A stretch of 64,000 bases of DNA, taken from contig JAPKXZ010000052.1 of the NCBI GenBank assembly GCA_026394555.1, positions 1 through 64,000 on the forward strand, in the 5' to 3' direction. The DNA is from Methanothrix sp. (GTDB lineage Archaea > Halobacteriota > Methanosarcinia > Methanotrichales > Methanotrichaceae). Both the position numbers and the translations under genes were made by a program. The notes beneath the pieces were generated by a model, which did no database searches, was not told the origin of the DNA, and saw only the letters and a program-made list of their open reading frames with translations. Numbering within the stretch: the first letter of the stretch is position 1; the number at the start of each line of letters is the position of its first letter. Positions 27,213-35,840 of this stretch are shown piece after piece.

Positions 27213-27539
27213 TCAAAAATCCATGTTTTTAAACTCTTCAATCTCAACAGGAGTCAAGAACTCAAACCACTCGACTGGTTTTACCTTTAGCACGGATCTG
27301 CCATCTCTTTCTGCTTTTTCTGTCCGTATCAAGCTATCTTTCTCTAATCGTCTAACAGATCCGTATACCTTGCCGCTTGACCACCCCAGCTCTTTAGCCA
27401 ATTCGTATATGCTAGCCCCTGGCTTTCTGTTAATCACTTTATAGAGCTCATAGTCGGTATCAAGCCCTTCTCGGACCCTGGCATCTCGCGCTGCCCGCAT
27501 CCCGTCCGCCCCTGATATTCCTGGGTTCATTCCCTGCAT
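27213..27539 (-). CDS. Winged-helix transcription regulator
   Basis: 108 residues. The DNA-binding core reads YKVINRKPGASIYELAKELG, then WSSGKVYGSVRRLEKDSLIR and a wing RDGRSVLKVKPVEWFEF. This is the MarR/TrmB-like winged helix of small archaeal regulators. A Gly/Met-rich N-terminus precedes it, and the start may be a few codons later. The target is unknown; a 35-residue ORF follows immediately. Confidence 0.7.
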   Translation of the reverse strand: MQGMNPGISGADGMRAARDARVREGLDTDYELYKVINRKPGASIYELAKELGWSSGKVYGSVRRLEKDSLIRTEKAERDGRSVLKVKPVEWFEFLTPVEIEEFKNMDF

Positions 27540-27609
27540 TCCTCTTCCATATGTTAGCTATAATGCATTAGTCATTTTCGCCTGTCCTCCGCCCCGAAAA
27601 TCCAGAGCG

Positions 27610-27735
27610 CCCGCCGGGTTGGGGGCAGATCAAGGCTGCGGCCCTGCGGGCAATCCTGCGACGCGGCCACCGAATCCGCCCCACCGTCGAACCCGGATTT
27701 TGGGGGCGCCTGGGCAAGCCTCGCATCATGTACGA
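27610..27735 (+). repeat. About 130-bp dispersed repeat, copy 1
   Basis: ccgccgggttgggggcagat to catgtacga matches a second copy at 31378-31514 along its whole length with scattered differences. Both encode the same run QIKAAALRAILRRGH / PIKAAALRAILRRGH in one frame before diverging, so each may derive from a once-coding element. The rest of the 546-base gap (27540-28085) has no gene I can support. Confidence 0.65.
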
Positions 27736-28085
27736 AAATGCTGCGAGCCGGGGTGTGCGTGGAAGTTAATACCGGTAATAGATTGTAATCAACCGGGAAA
27801 CAGGCGGTTTTGCCCAGGGGGGATGCAAGAACTCGCTACTCTCCCTGGCGGTTTAAAAATGCTCAATAGTGGCTGGATAAAATTATCCACATGCAAAAGG
27901 TTGATCAAAATGATCACCTTAAGTCGTATATGCCTCTCGCTTAATGAAATCTGTGTAAGGAAACGCATATCTCCCAAGGTAATTGCGGGAGAATTCGTGT
28001 AATTTTTGCGAGATATAATTTTGCGTATGTTGCACAAGGTTTATCGCTCGTTCAGTTGTTCTAAAACATAGGGAGATATTTAAAT

Positions 28086-28685
28086 ATGAAAAAATTTGTC
28101 ATGGCAATAACATTGATGATGTCGATTTTTTTGATTCCGCTTGTATTATCGCAGGATGACCTCACAGTAACTCCGATCACCAAAGGCGCGCAGATAGTGA
28201 ATTTTGGAGAGGGGATCAAGATTTCTTTTGATTTTAATGCTGATGGAACCTATAATCTTGAATCAGGCACGTACTCCCTGCCAGAGGATGCCCTAGGATT
28301 GCATGAGTTCCACATTAAACAAGGAGAGAAGGATGTCATGAGCGTAACCGCAATGGTTTATCGGAGAACACACACTCCTCTTCCCATAGATGCTCCTGGG
28401 TCTGAGCACAATTCTGCTGGTTACGCGGAAACCCAGGAAAAAACGATAGACGGTTGGCCTGGGACACTCACCTACACATGGGCAGAAGACACTGCGGATA
28501 GGACGCTGGATAATGCAAAACTCGTCTCTTTCCAGTTCTTCCCTGGTGGGGAAAAGGTGAGCGAAGGAATTGAAGGTCGGGTGTCTATCGAAGGACGTAT
28601 ACAAGCATGGAATAAGCCAAATGGAATAAATGAATATCGGCCCATATTTGAGGAGATTCTCAATACGATACACGTTTCGATGTAA
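28086..28685 (+). CDS. Secreted protein of unknown function
   Basis: 199 residues with a clear signal peptide (hydrophobic 5-22, cut near VLSQ). The mature part is beta-rich and polar (GEGIKISFDFNADGTYNLES; TLTYTWAEDTADRTLDNA), with no Cys and no catalytic motif I recognise. It ends in a hydrophobic helix FEEILNTIHVSM. It stands alone between the repeat-bearing gap and a convergent membrane-protein gene. Expected outside the cell. Confidence 0.65.
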   Translation: MKKFVMAITLMMSIFLIPLVLSQDDLTVTPITKGAQIVNFGEGIKISFDFNADGTYNLESGTYSLPEDALGLHEFHIKQGEKDVMSVTAMVYRRTHTPLPIDAPGSEHNSAGYAETQEKTIDGWPGTLTYTWAEDTADRTLDNAKLVSFQFFPGGEKVSEGIEGRVSIEGRIQAWNKPNGINEYRPIFEEILNTIHVSM

Positions 28686-28775
28686 ATGTGCAGGGGGTGA
28701 AAGAAGCCTCTTGCATCTTGTTGCGAATTCCGCGAGCCGTAGAGATGAATGCAGGACGTAGGACTGCCGTTTGGC

Positions 28776-28973
28776 TCATGAGCCTAGAAAAACAGCGATC
28801 ATCTGAAGAATCGCCCCGGCAAATACCAGCCCTGCGCTGATGCGGTTGTTCTTATTCAATTCTTCCAGATCCTCCCACGTTGTTTTAGGACTTTTGGCAC
28901 TCCAGAGCATCCAGACCGCTCCCGCAAGGGTAAATAGAATCCCTAAGCTATTCAACAAACGAATGAGATTCAT
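28776..28973 (-). CDS. Small two-TM membrane protein
   Basis: 65 residues: helix 1 about 8-24 (NSLGILFTLAGAVWMLW), a charged loop with DLEELNKNN, helix 2 about 47-63. Its ATG overlaps the stop of the nuclease-like gene upstream (ATGA), so it is translated from the same mRNA. No family recognised. The pairing suggests a two-gene unit whose job is unknown. Confidence 0.6.
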   Translation of the reverse strand: MNLIRLLNSLGILFTLAGAVWMLWSAKSPKTTWEDLEELNKNNRISAGLVFAGAILQMIAVFLGS

Positions 28974-29734
28974 GCTACCCTCAGAAGCTTTAAAAATTCA
29001 TTTACAACATCATCGGGGTTGTTGAAGCATTTGGTTGCGTCATAGTGTTCGGCTACGGCGATCCCATGCATTTTGAAAAGTCGATCTCTTTCATGGTCAG
29101 CGACCGTGCGAGAGGGTTGATGGAATGGCTCCCCGTCTACTTCGAGGATGCCCCATTTGCCATTGTGGCAGACAAGAAAATCCGGTTCCCGATTTTTTCG
29201 ATCCTCACCTGGGCCGAGTCTTGCCTTACAATTTGGAAAGAAAAGAACACCTAATTTATCGAGTGCCTGAGCGATCTTTATCTCGGAGGTTGAACGGAAC
29301 CCTAAATTATTCCAATTCAAAATCCTCGTAGCCCGTTCTCCAGCAGCTTGATTGGACACACCACTACCACGTGCGATTTCAAGCAATTCAGAACGCCAGT
29401 CAGGATCAAGATCTATGAGCTGCGCGTGTACCGTGATATATCCTATACTTGTATTTTCTGCAATCAGAGCTTCGAATGCATGTTCAACAGCCTGCCTAAT
29501 GGGATGTTCTTTATCATTCAGAATTTCATAAGCCGCGCGTGGGCCTGTAAGCTTGATGGCTATCTTTGTATAGGATTCATTTGATCCATAATAGCTTTCA
29601 ATATCCCAGAGATCTAGAGAGCAAGAAAGCAATACACTGGCTGCATCCTCTTCTCCGAAGTCAATAAGGAAGCGAACAGCACTTGCGAGAAGCCGTTCAT
29701 GCGCTTGTGATCGTTCGTCTACCTGTGAGGCCAT
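28970..29734 (-). CDS. Protein with C-terminal PD-(D/E)xK-like nuclease domain
   Basis: 254 residues. The N-terminal 140 are helical. The C-terminal 100 look like a DUF559/Vsr-type endonuclease: SEIKIAQALDKLGVLFFPN, then REPDFLVCHNGKWGILEVDG with Asp and ExD in place of the classical ExK, then HERDRLFKMHGI. Such domains sit in restriction, repair and defence proteins. It is followed by the small membrane protein with a 4-base overlap. Whether the active site is functional is uncertain because the expected Lys is replaced. Confidence 0.6.
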   Translation of the reverse strand: MASQVDERSQAHERLLASAVRFLIDFGEEDAASVLLSCSLDLWDIESYYGSNESYTKIAIKLTGPRAAYEILNDKEHPIRQAVEHAFEALIAENTSIGYITVHAQLIDLDPDWRSELLEIARGSGVSNQAAGERATRILNWNNLGFRSTSEIKIAQALDKLGVLFFPNCKARLGPGEDRKNREPDFLVCHNGKWGILEVDGEPFHQPSRTVADHERDRLFKMHGIAVAEHYDATKCFNNPDDVVNEFLKLLRVA

Positions 29735-29913
29735 ATCTATGTTTATTATCCTTCAGCTTAAAAAACTAGCTGACAGCATGCGCCAAATGACACAGACGCT
29801 CTGGTCTATGAGCTGTACGAGCTGAACAGAAGAGATGATCTGGATTGACTAGAAGTGACACAAAGGTTTTTCGTTAGATCCTGCAATCTTGGAATAAAAT
29901 AAGGAGGGACTTG

Positions 29914-29991
29914 ATGAAGATATTTGCTCTATTGGCTGTATTCTTACTGTTTATTGCCCCGTCCAGTGCCTGGGAGAACAAAGTTAGTTAG
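29914..29991 (+). pseudogene. Truncated secreted-protein gene, signal peptide only
   Basis: A good Shine-Dalgarno (ggaggga) precedes an ATG and 25 codons reading MKIFALLAVFLLFIAPSSAW followed by ENKVS and a stop. This is a complete signal peptide with nothing behind it. The stop falls exactly where an inverted copy of the dispersed 'cacagag' repeat begins. It looks like a gene cut by insertion of, or recombination at, that repeat. Confidence 0.55.
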
Positions 29992-30066
29992 TCGCTCTGT
30001 GCGTCCTCTGTGAGCTCTGTGTCTCTGTGGTGGAAAACGTCGTTAGCCGCTGGTTATAATACTATC
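29990..30066 (-). repeat. Dispersed 'cacagag' repeat, minus orientation
   Basis: Read on the minus strand: ataaccagcggctaacgacg followed by ttttccaccacagagacaca and so on to gcacagagcgac. This is the same family as at 20.7 kb and 41.2-46.9 kb. It sits directly behind the truncated signal-peptide ORF. The rest of 29735-30140 has no supported gene. Confidence 0.7.
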
Positions 30067-30140
30067 GAAACAGCGTGAAACCAATTTTTCGCGCTCTCGT
30101 TGGCAGAACTTATTTACCATCAAAAGGCCATTTCTTTTCT

Positions 30141-30299
30141 ATGTGCGCCACCTGTGGCTGTGGAGTGGATCTGGGCAGCACGGAAGAGGTCTTTGCCAAG
30201 AATTACAGATGCCAGGAATGCAGCATGGTCTTCAAGGGCTTTGGCTACAAGCTGCCCTGCCCGCGCTGCAAATCGACGAATACCAAAATTGCCAGGTAA
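30141..30299 (+). CDS. Small zinc-ribbon protein upstream of mmp8
   Basis: 52 residues from the ATG at 30141: MCATCGCGVDLG, then YRCQECSMVF and LPCPRCKSTN. Seven Cys in CxxCxC, CxxC and CxxC form one or two metal sites. An in-frame extension to 30075 overlaps repeat-derived sequence and is less likely. It ends four bases before mmp8, suggesting a joint transcript. Function unknown; a link to MCR maturation is only suggested by the neighbour. Confidence 0.6.
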   Translation: MCATCGCGVDLGSTEEVFAKNYRCQECSMVFKGFGYKLPCPRCKSTNTKIAR

Positions 30300-30303
30300 T
30301 CAA

Positions 30304-31164
30304 ATGTCCGAGCATCTGCTGGAGATGGCCAAAGCACGAGTCCGGATAAAAGACGGCAAGATCGAGGTTCTGACCGATCCGCTCATTAGCTGTTGCCCTC
30401 TGCGCCGGGATCTGTACGGCATCGAGAAGGAGAGCCGGGAAACTGTGGAGCGCGTACTGCAAAGTCACATGCAGGAGCTGGGCATGTACGGCCCTAACCG
30501 AGTTTTGGAGCTGCAAGAAAAGCCGGTGAGCTTTGGTGCCTCCGAGATCCTGATGGATGCCATGAGCGAAGGCCTGGTGGACGCTGCGGTGGTGGTCTGC
30601 GAGGGCGCGGGGACGGTTGTGGCGGCAAGGCCGGATGTGCTGCAAGCGGTGGGCGCGCACATGACCGGGCTGATCCATACCGAGCCCATCGCCGAGATCC
30701 AGGAGGGGCTGGCGAAAAGGGGCTGCCTTCTGCTCGACCGGCAGGCAACAGTTGATCAGGTACGGGGCTTCAAAATGGCGGTGGCAGCGGGATTTCAGAG
30801 GATCGCCGTGACCGTGGCCGGGAGCAATGCAGACGAAGCCACAGCGCTGCGAGAGATGGGGGCAAAGCTTAATGTGCGGCCCTTTTTGCTGGCAGTGCAT
30901 ACCACCGGCATCAGCGATGAGAAGGCCAGCGCCCTGGCAGAGAGCTGTGATCTGGTCTGGTCCTGCGCCTCAAAGGCAGTGCGGCATGTCGTGGGAAAGA
31001 GAGCCAAGCTGCAGATGGGCATCTCCATTCCCGTCTTCGCCCTGACTGATGAGGGGAAGCGCTTGCTTTTGAATAGGGCGCTGCACTTCGCCGGCCCACT
31101 GGTCATGCACCGGGCGGACCTGCCGCTGGCGCCGGAGGGCAAACAGCCGGAGCCTCTGATTTAG
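30304..31164 (+). CDS. mmp8: Methanogenesis marker protein 8 (DUF2099)
   Basis: 286 residues from the ATG at 30304. The sequence matches the DUF2099/marker-8 family as I know it: VRIKDGKIEVLTDPLISCCP, VVCEGAGTVVAARPDVLQ, GLIHTEPIAEIQ, VTVAGSNADEA. The family occurs almost only in methanogens. No enzyme activity is established. Two adjacent Cys (ISCCPLR) and several Asp/Glu could bind metal. It is separated from the main marker cluster at 56.7-63.4 kb by 25 kb and preceded by a zinc-ribbon gene. Confidence 0.88.
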   Translation: MSEHLLEMAKARVRIKDGKIEVLTDPLISCCPLRRDLYGIEKESRETVERVLQSHMQELGMYGPNRVLELQEKPVSFGASEILMDAMSEGLVDAAVVVCEGAGTVVAARPDVLQAVGAHMTGLIHTEPIAEIQEGLAKRGCLLLDRQATVDQVRGFKMAVAAGFQRIAVTVAGSNADEATALREMGAKLNVRPFLLAVHTTGISDEKASALAESCDLVWSCASKAVRHVVGKRAKLQMGISIPVFALTDEGKRLLLNRALHFAGPLVMHRADLPLAPEGKQPEPLI

Positions 31165-31377
31165 GTCTTTCTGCCAGCTCGGCTCTTTCTCCGAGTTATT
31201 CAAGTCGGTGTTAGGAAGCAAAGCGGAGTAGCAAGTCCAAATATGAGTCGCAGTAATCATGAGGGGGCGCAGACCAGGATGCTGCAAGCTCCTGAAGGGC
31301 GCTTTCGTCGCACCGCCCGTCTTTGACCCCAGAACGGGCATATTCACCTGGGTACTCTGCCCCACGAATGCCAACGT

Positions 31378-31514
31378 CCGCCGGGTTGGGGGCCAATCAA
31401 GGCTGCGGCCCTTCGGGCAATCCTGCGGCGCGGTCACCGATATCCGCCCAGCCGTCGAAAACTGATTTTGCGGGCGCTTGGGCAAGCCTCGCGTAGCGAG
31501 GTAATCATGTACGA
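31378..31514 (+). repeat. About 130-bp dispersed repeat, copy 2
   Basis: Matches the copy at 27610-27735 from ccgccgggttggggg to catgtacga, with a short insertion (gcgtagcgagg, itself a small hairpin) near the end. Same orientation. No gene is supported in the rest of 31165-31580. Confidence 0.65.
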
Positions 31515-31580
31515 GTAATCCAAATAGTAGTAATAGATGGATAGAGTACTAATTGCCAAAAATATTATGGAAGGAAATAA

Positions 31581-32363
31581 ATGAACGGGAAATATACAAT
31601 TATTGGAGCACTGCTTTCCATAATGGCTTTAGCTCTGCTCCCCGGCGGTGTGTGCGCTGATGACGACATCCTCTTCCAGGTATCCACGATTGATGCCCTG
31701 CTGCAGGGCGTTTTTGACGGCTTTTACAGCTTCGATGATCTCAAGACCCATGGTGATTTCGGCATAGGCACCTTCGATTCGCTCGACGGTGAGATGATTG
31801 CCCTGGACGGGGATTACTATCAGATCAAGGCGGACGGTGTGGCCTATCCGGTGCAGGGCAATATGACCGCACCCTTTTCCACCGTGACCTACTTTGAGGC
31901 CGACCAAATCATAGCTATTAAAAATGCTGGTAACCTCACCGAGCTTTCCCGACAGCTCGATGAAAAGCTGCCTTCCAAGAATGCTTTCTTTGCGTTGAGG
32001 ATCGACGGCACTTTCCCCTATATCAAGACCAGGAGCGTTCCCAAGCAGGAGAAGCCTTATCCGCGCCTGGCCGATGCTGTCAAGAATCAATCGGTCTTCG
32101 AGTTTACCAATGTCACAGGAACTGTGGTGGGCATTTGGGCACCAGAATTTTCCAAGGGCCTCAACGTCCCAGGATACCACCTTCACTTCATAACTGCGGA
32201 CAGAAAGGCAGGCGGGCATATCCTCGATCTTAAGGTTGATGAGGCTATAGCCAAGGTGGACATCACAGCCGGATTTGCTATGGAACTTCCCACAAAGGGT
32301 GACTTCTACAATGTCGATCTGACTCAGGATCTGCAATCTGAGATTAAGAAGATCGAGAATTGA
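31581..32363 (+). CDS. budA: Alpha-acetolactate decarboxylase with signal peptide
   Basis: Converts acetolactate to acetoin. 260 residues: signal peptide 1-25 (GALLSIMALALLPGG, cut near VCADDD), then the family body (FQVSTIDALLQGVFDGFYSF; GIGTFDSLDGEMIALDGDYY). The zinc ligands are in GYHLHFITADRKAGGHILD and a distal Glu. A secretion signal on this enzyme is odd, because acetolactate is made in the cytoplasm by IlvB/IlvH (encoded at 49.7-51.9 kb). Shine-Dalgarno ggaagg precedes the ATG. Confidence 0.88.
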   Translation: MNGKYTIIGALLSIMALALLPGGVCADDDILFQVSTIDALLQGVFDGFYSFDDLKTHGDFGIGTFDSLDGEMIALDGDYYQIKADGVAYPVQGNMTAPFSTVTYFEADQIIAIKNAGNLTELSRQLDEKLPSKNAFFALRIDGTFPYIKTRSVPKQEKPYPRLADAVKNQSVFEFTNVTGTVVGIWAPEFSKGLNVPGYHLHFITADRKAGGHILDLKVDEAIAKVDITAGFAMELPTKGDFYNVDLTQDLQSEIKKIEN

Positions 32364-32439
32364 GGGGCAAAGCAAAATATTATTATATTATTAGATCATT
32401 GGGCTTGGGCCATTCTTATTACCGGAAATTGCCTGAAAC

Positions 32440-32560
32440 GGTAATGATCGCACAAATCGCCGTGGAAAAAGGAGCGACCGCCCTGCTCATGCCCGTAACC
32501 TGCCGCCGCCAACTTGTTGATCTCTCTGACGATATGGCGACAAAGATTAATATCCAATGA
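32440..32560 (+). pseudogene. C-terminal fragment of a Lon/BrxL-like S16 protease
   Basis: About 40 residues, PETVMIAQIAVEKGATALLM then PVTCRRQLVDLSDDMATKIN and IQ, resemble the end of Lon-type S16 protease domains of the BrxL/Lon-related kind, where the sequence would continue FYSDxxDAxxKAL. Here it stops before that segment. Nothing else of the gene is present, so it is a remnant squeezed between budA and cdc48. Confidence 0.45.
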
Positions 32561-32578
32561 GTGAATGAGATGGGCCTC

Positions 32579-34858
32579 TCAGGCGTACATCTCCCCGCGC
32601 TCCACCTCTCTAGAGGCCTTCTTACGTAGCTCCGTTCCCAATTTGGAATAGTACTTCATGGTGTCGGGCGTAACGGAAGGTCCAATCTCCTGGATTGCCG
32701 CCAGGAAATGCTTCTGAATGATCTTCTCTGCGGCCATATCTTCTCGCAGAGCCAGCCGGCCCGCTTTACGCACCACTGCGGCGATATCGGCTCCCGTGTA
32801 CTGGTCAGTGAGGTCGATCAGCTCGTCGATGTTGATATCATCCGCCAGAGGTGCTTTTTTCAGGTGCACCTGGAAGATCTTCCGACGTGCCTCCCTGTCG
32901 GGAACAGGAGCCAGGATCAACTCGTCAAAACGTCCCGGCCGCAGCAGCGCCGGATCGATGATATCCGGCCGGTTGGTAGCTCCTATTACTACTACTCCGT
33001 GCAGCTCCTCCAGGCCGTCCATCTCGCTTAAGAGCTGGTTTACAATGCGCTCTGTGACATGCGGCTCGCCTGCCCCACCGCCGCCACGCCTGGGCACCAG
33101 CGCATCCAGCTCATCCAGGAAGATGATGGAAGGCGCCACTTGCCTTGCTTTTTTGAATATCTCTTCCACCCTTTTCTCGCTCTCTCCATACCACTTGGAG
33201 AGAAGCGCCGATCCTTTGACGGTGATGAAGTTGGCCTCGCTCTCATTGGCCACGGCTTTGGCCAGCATGGTCTTGCCTGTGCCCGGCGGCCCGTAGAGCA
33301 GAATTCCCTTGGGAGCATCAATGCCCAGGCGGCGGAAACTCTCCGCGTTTCTAAGCGGCCACTCCACTGCCTCCACCAGAAGCTGCTTGACATCTTCCAG
33401 GCCGCCAATGTCTTCCCAGCTCACATTGGGAACTTCAACCAAAATCTCTCGCATGGCGGAAGGGGAAACCTCTCGCATGGCCGCCTCAAAGTCATCCTTT
33501 TTCACAATGAGCCGGTCCAGGATCTCCTTGGGAATGGTCGGCTCTTCCAGATCTATCTCAGGAAGGATGCGGCGCAGGGCATTCATAGCCGCCTCCCGGC
33601 CCACAGCAGATATATCCGCGCCCACAAAGCCGTAGGTTCTCTTGGCAAAGTCCTCCAGGACCACATCCTCGTGCAAGGGCATGCCGCGCGTGTGGATCTG
33701 GAAGATCTCCATGCGTCCTTCCATATCAGGAACGCCGAGCTCAATTTCTCGGTCGAATCTGCCCGGCCGACGAAGAGCCATATCTATCGCCTCAGGCCGG
33801 TTGGTGGAGCCGATTACTATTACGTTCTTCCTCTCTTTCAGGCCGTCCATGAGGGATAAGAGCTGAGCCACAACGCGCCTTTCCACCTCGCCTGTGACTT
33901 CGCTTCTCTTGGGGGCGATGGAGTCCAGTTCATCCAGGAAGATGATGGCCGGGGTGTTCTTCTCCGCCTCTTCGAACAAGTCCCGCAGCGCCTTCTCGCT
34001 CTCACCGTAATACTTGGACATGATCTCCGGGCCGTTGATGCTTATGAAGTAGGCCTCGCTCTCATTGGCCACGGCTTTGGCCAGCATGGTCTTTCCTGTG
34101 CCGGGCGGTCCGTGCAAGAGAACGCCTTTGGGCGGATCAATTCCCAGGCGATCAAAGAGCTCGGGATGCTTGAGGGGCAGCTCAATCATCTCTCTGACCT
34201 TGGTTATTACCGGCTTCAAGCCGCCAACGTCTTCGTAAACTACAGATGGAACAGAGCGTTCTTGTGTCTCCACGGCCTGGGGCAAGAGTTCAATGTCGGT
34301 TCCTTCCGTGATCTTGACAATTCCACCCGGGCTGGTGGAGATCACTCTTAGCTTGATCTCGCCCAGGCCAAAGGCTTGAGCCCCCAAGAAGCCGCGGAAT
34401 ATCTCCTCGAACATGGTCTCTCGGCCCATGGAGTCGGTGGGCGGCTTTCGGACGCTTGTGGTGGAGATGACATCTCCTCTTGTCAGTGGCCGGCCATTGA
34501 ATACCTTGGTGAGAACGTCTCCAGGTGCAAAGATCTGCATCCCTTGCGTGACGGGGGCTAAGGTTACGTGCTTGGCCTCATTCCAGACCGCCTTTTTAAC
34601 CTCTACATACTGGCCGATGCTCGTTCCGGCGTTGGATCTGATCAGGCCGTCCATCCTGATCATGTCTATGCCCTGATCCTGGGAATAGGCACTGACAGCC
34701 AAAGCCGCCGTTGGCCTTGAACCTAACAGCTCCACTATATCTAAGGGACGTGCGCCTATTTTCTCCAGGAAATCCTCGCCGATCCTGACTATGCCTTTTC
34801 CTACATCGCCCTGATTGGCCTCGGAAACCTTCAGCCTGACGCTTTCTCCTTCATTCAT
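32579..34858 (-). CDS. cdc48: AAA ATPase Cdc48/VAT (p97 family)
   Basis: Hexameric unfoldase that extracts and unfolds proteins, partner of archaeal proteasome. 759 residues: an N domain (double-psi barrel, about 1-190) and two AAA modules with Walker [18 protein letters not shown] near residues 249 and 523, Walker [15 protein letters not shown] and [14 protein letters not shown], and arginine fingers in RRPGRFDRE and LRPGRFDEL. The second module has the pore-loop KWYGESEK. Length and order are those of archaeal Cdc48. Monocistronic in appearance. Confidence 0.96.
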   Translation of the reverse strand: MNEGESVRLKVSEANQGDVGKGIVRIGEDFLEKIGARPLDIVELLGSRPTAALAVSAYSQDQGIDMIRMDGLIRSNAGTSIGQYVEVKKAVWNEAKHVTLAPVTQGMQIFAPGDVLTKVFNGRPLTRGDVISTTSVRKPPTDSMGRETMFEEIFRGFLGAQAFGLGEIKLRVISTSPGGIVKITEGTDIELLPQAVETQERSVPSVVYEDVGGLKPVITKVREMIELPLKHPELFDRLGIDPPKGVLLHGPPGTGKTMLAKAVANESEAYFISINGPEIMSKYYGESEKALRDLFEEAEKNTPAIIFLDELDSIAPKRSEVTGEVERRVVAQLLSLMDGLKERKNVIVIGSTNRPEAIDMALRRPGRFDREIELGVPDMEGRMEIFQIHTRGMPLHEDVVLEDFAKRTYGFVGADISAVGREAAMNALRRILPEIDLEEPTIPKEILDRLIVKKDDFEAAMREVSPSAMREILVEVPNVSWEDIGGLEDVKQLLVEAVEWPLRNAESFRRLGIDAPKGILLYGPPGTGKTMLAKAVANESEANFITVKGSALLSKWYGESEKRVEEIFKKARQVAPSIIFLDELDALVPRRGGGGAGEPHVTERIVNQLLSEMDGLEELHGVVVIGATNRPDIIDPALLRPGRFDELILAPVPDREARRKIFQVHLKKAPLADDINIDELIDLTDQYTGADIAAVVRKAGRLALREDMAAEKIIQKHFLAAIQEIGPSVTPDTMKYYSKLGTELRKKASREVERGEMYA

Positions 34859-35073
34859 GTATTTCTTGCACCTGCTTTCTATTATGATTTACTTGTAGGA
34901 TTGCGAAGGACAAATTTCGCTGACCGCGGGTCAGCGAGAGTTTCGACGAGAAGTCGAAACATCGGTAAGTCCCCATACTTCAGGGTGGGGATGAAAGTGG
35001 AGTCCTTTGCCCTTGAATTACTTTCGCTCTGCATGCATTTGATATAAATATCATCCCTTCATGCAAGCGTTCG

Positions 35074-35292
35074 TTGATAATTGGTTATAAGTATCCTATC
35101 TTCCCAGATAAAATTTCCCCGTGGAAGTTAGCGGAGAATTTGGATGCTTGTAGATGGCTCTATAATCAGCTTCTTCAAGACCTGAGTGCTGCTAAAGAAA
35201 GGGGCATCAAGCTCAAAACATATTTTTCATGGGGCAACGCCTCGCATGCCCGGCAGCTTGCTACCGCAGGTGCGCCGCCGTTTTTTGACTGA
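35074..35292 (+). pseudogene. TnpB 5' fragment
   Basis: TTG start; IIGYKYPIFPDKISPWKLAE followed by NLDACRWLYNQLLQDLSAAK is the classic start of TnpB (RNA-guided nuclease ancestor of Cas12). After about residue 48 the sequence leaves the family and stops at 35292. The catalytic RuvC segments are missing. Confidence 0.7.
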
Positions 35293-35300
35293 TGGAATGA

Positions 35301-35388
35301 TGTATGAACATAGATCTCAATGCAGCAATCAACATTCTCAGACTGAGGATGCCGTCTGTTCGCAAAAGTGATAGAAGCCCCGTCCTTT
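35301..35388 (+). pseudogene. TnpB 3' fragment with right-end hairpin (possible omega RNA remnant)
   Basis: NIDLNAAINILRLRMPSV reproduces the C-terminal DRDLNAAxNIL segment of TnpB, including the last RuvC Asp. The frame ends at the tag inside the right-end hairpin, as in intact elements. In active elements this region also makes the guide (omega) RNA, so an orphan RNA might still be transcribed. Confidence 0.6.
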
Positions 35389-35402
35389 AGGGCGGGGAGC
35401 GT

Positions 35403-35840
35403 TCACTTCAAATCAGATGTACAATGCGAGCATTTGACTGCCGCTTTGGGAATGCTTTCTTTGCAGAAGGGACAATCCTTGCTATTGGGCTCGGGTGGTG
35501 CCGGCTTTTTCTTAGCTGCATTTACCTGGCGGATGAGCATGAATATGGCCAGTGCTACTATGAGGAAGTTGATGATGGCATTTATGAACAGACCATAATT
35601 GATGGTTGGTGCGGCTACCGCCTGAGCTGCTGCCAGAGAGGCATAGGTCTTCCCATCCAGAGCTATGAACAGATCGGCAAAGTTTGTGCCGCCCATGATC
35701 AAGCCGATGGGCGGCATGATGACGTCTTTTACCAGCGAATTGATAATGCCGCCAAAGGCTACGCCAATTATGATGCCTATCGCCATGTCCAGGACATTGC
35801 CTTTCATGGCGAAATCCTTAAACTCACCAATAAATCCCAT
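35403..35840 (-). CDS. mscL: Large-conductance mechanosensitive channel MscL with C-terminal zinc ribbon
   Basis: Pressure-relief channel of the cell membrane. 145 residues: FKDFAMKGNVLDMAIGIIIG (N-terminal helix and TM1), TM2 about 84-105, and a cytoplasmic tail. Instead of the usual helical bundle end, the tail carries CPFCKESIPKAAVKCSHC, a double CxxC zinc ribbon of the kind often appended to membrane proteins. The first 110 residues match standard MscL. The stop lies at the edge of the deleted IS605 element, so the tail's 3' context was probably changed by that insertion. Confidence 0.92.
   Translation of the reverse strand: MGFIGEFKDFAMKGNVLDMAIGIIIGVAFGGIINSLVKDVIMPPIGLIMGGTNFADLFIALDGKTYASLAAAQAVAAPTINYGLFINAIINFLIVALAIFMLIRQVNAAKKKPAPPEPNSKDCPFCKESIPKAAVKCSHCTSDLK

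Larger units (their letters stand above)
34922..35400 (+). mobile_element. Internally deleted IS200/IS605-family element
   Basis: The left end has hairpins gtttcgacgagaagtcgaaac and ccccatacttcagggtgggg. The right end has ccccgtcctttagggcgggg. Between them lie only the first about 48 and last about 27 codons of a TnpB gene. No TnpA is present. The element is therefore non-autonomous but keeps both ends, which could be mobilised in trans. Its right end touches the stop of mscL. Confidence 0.7.
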
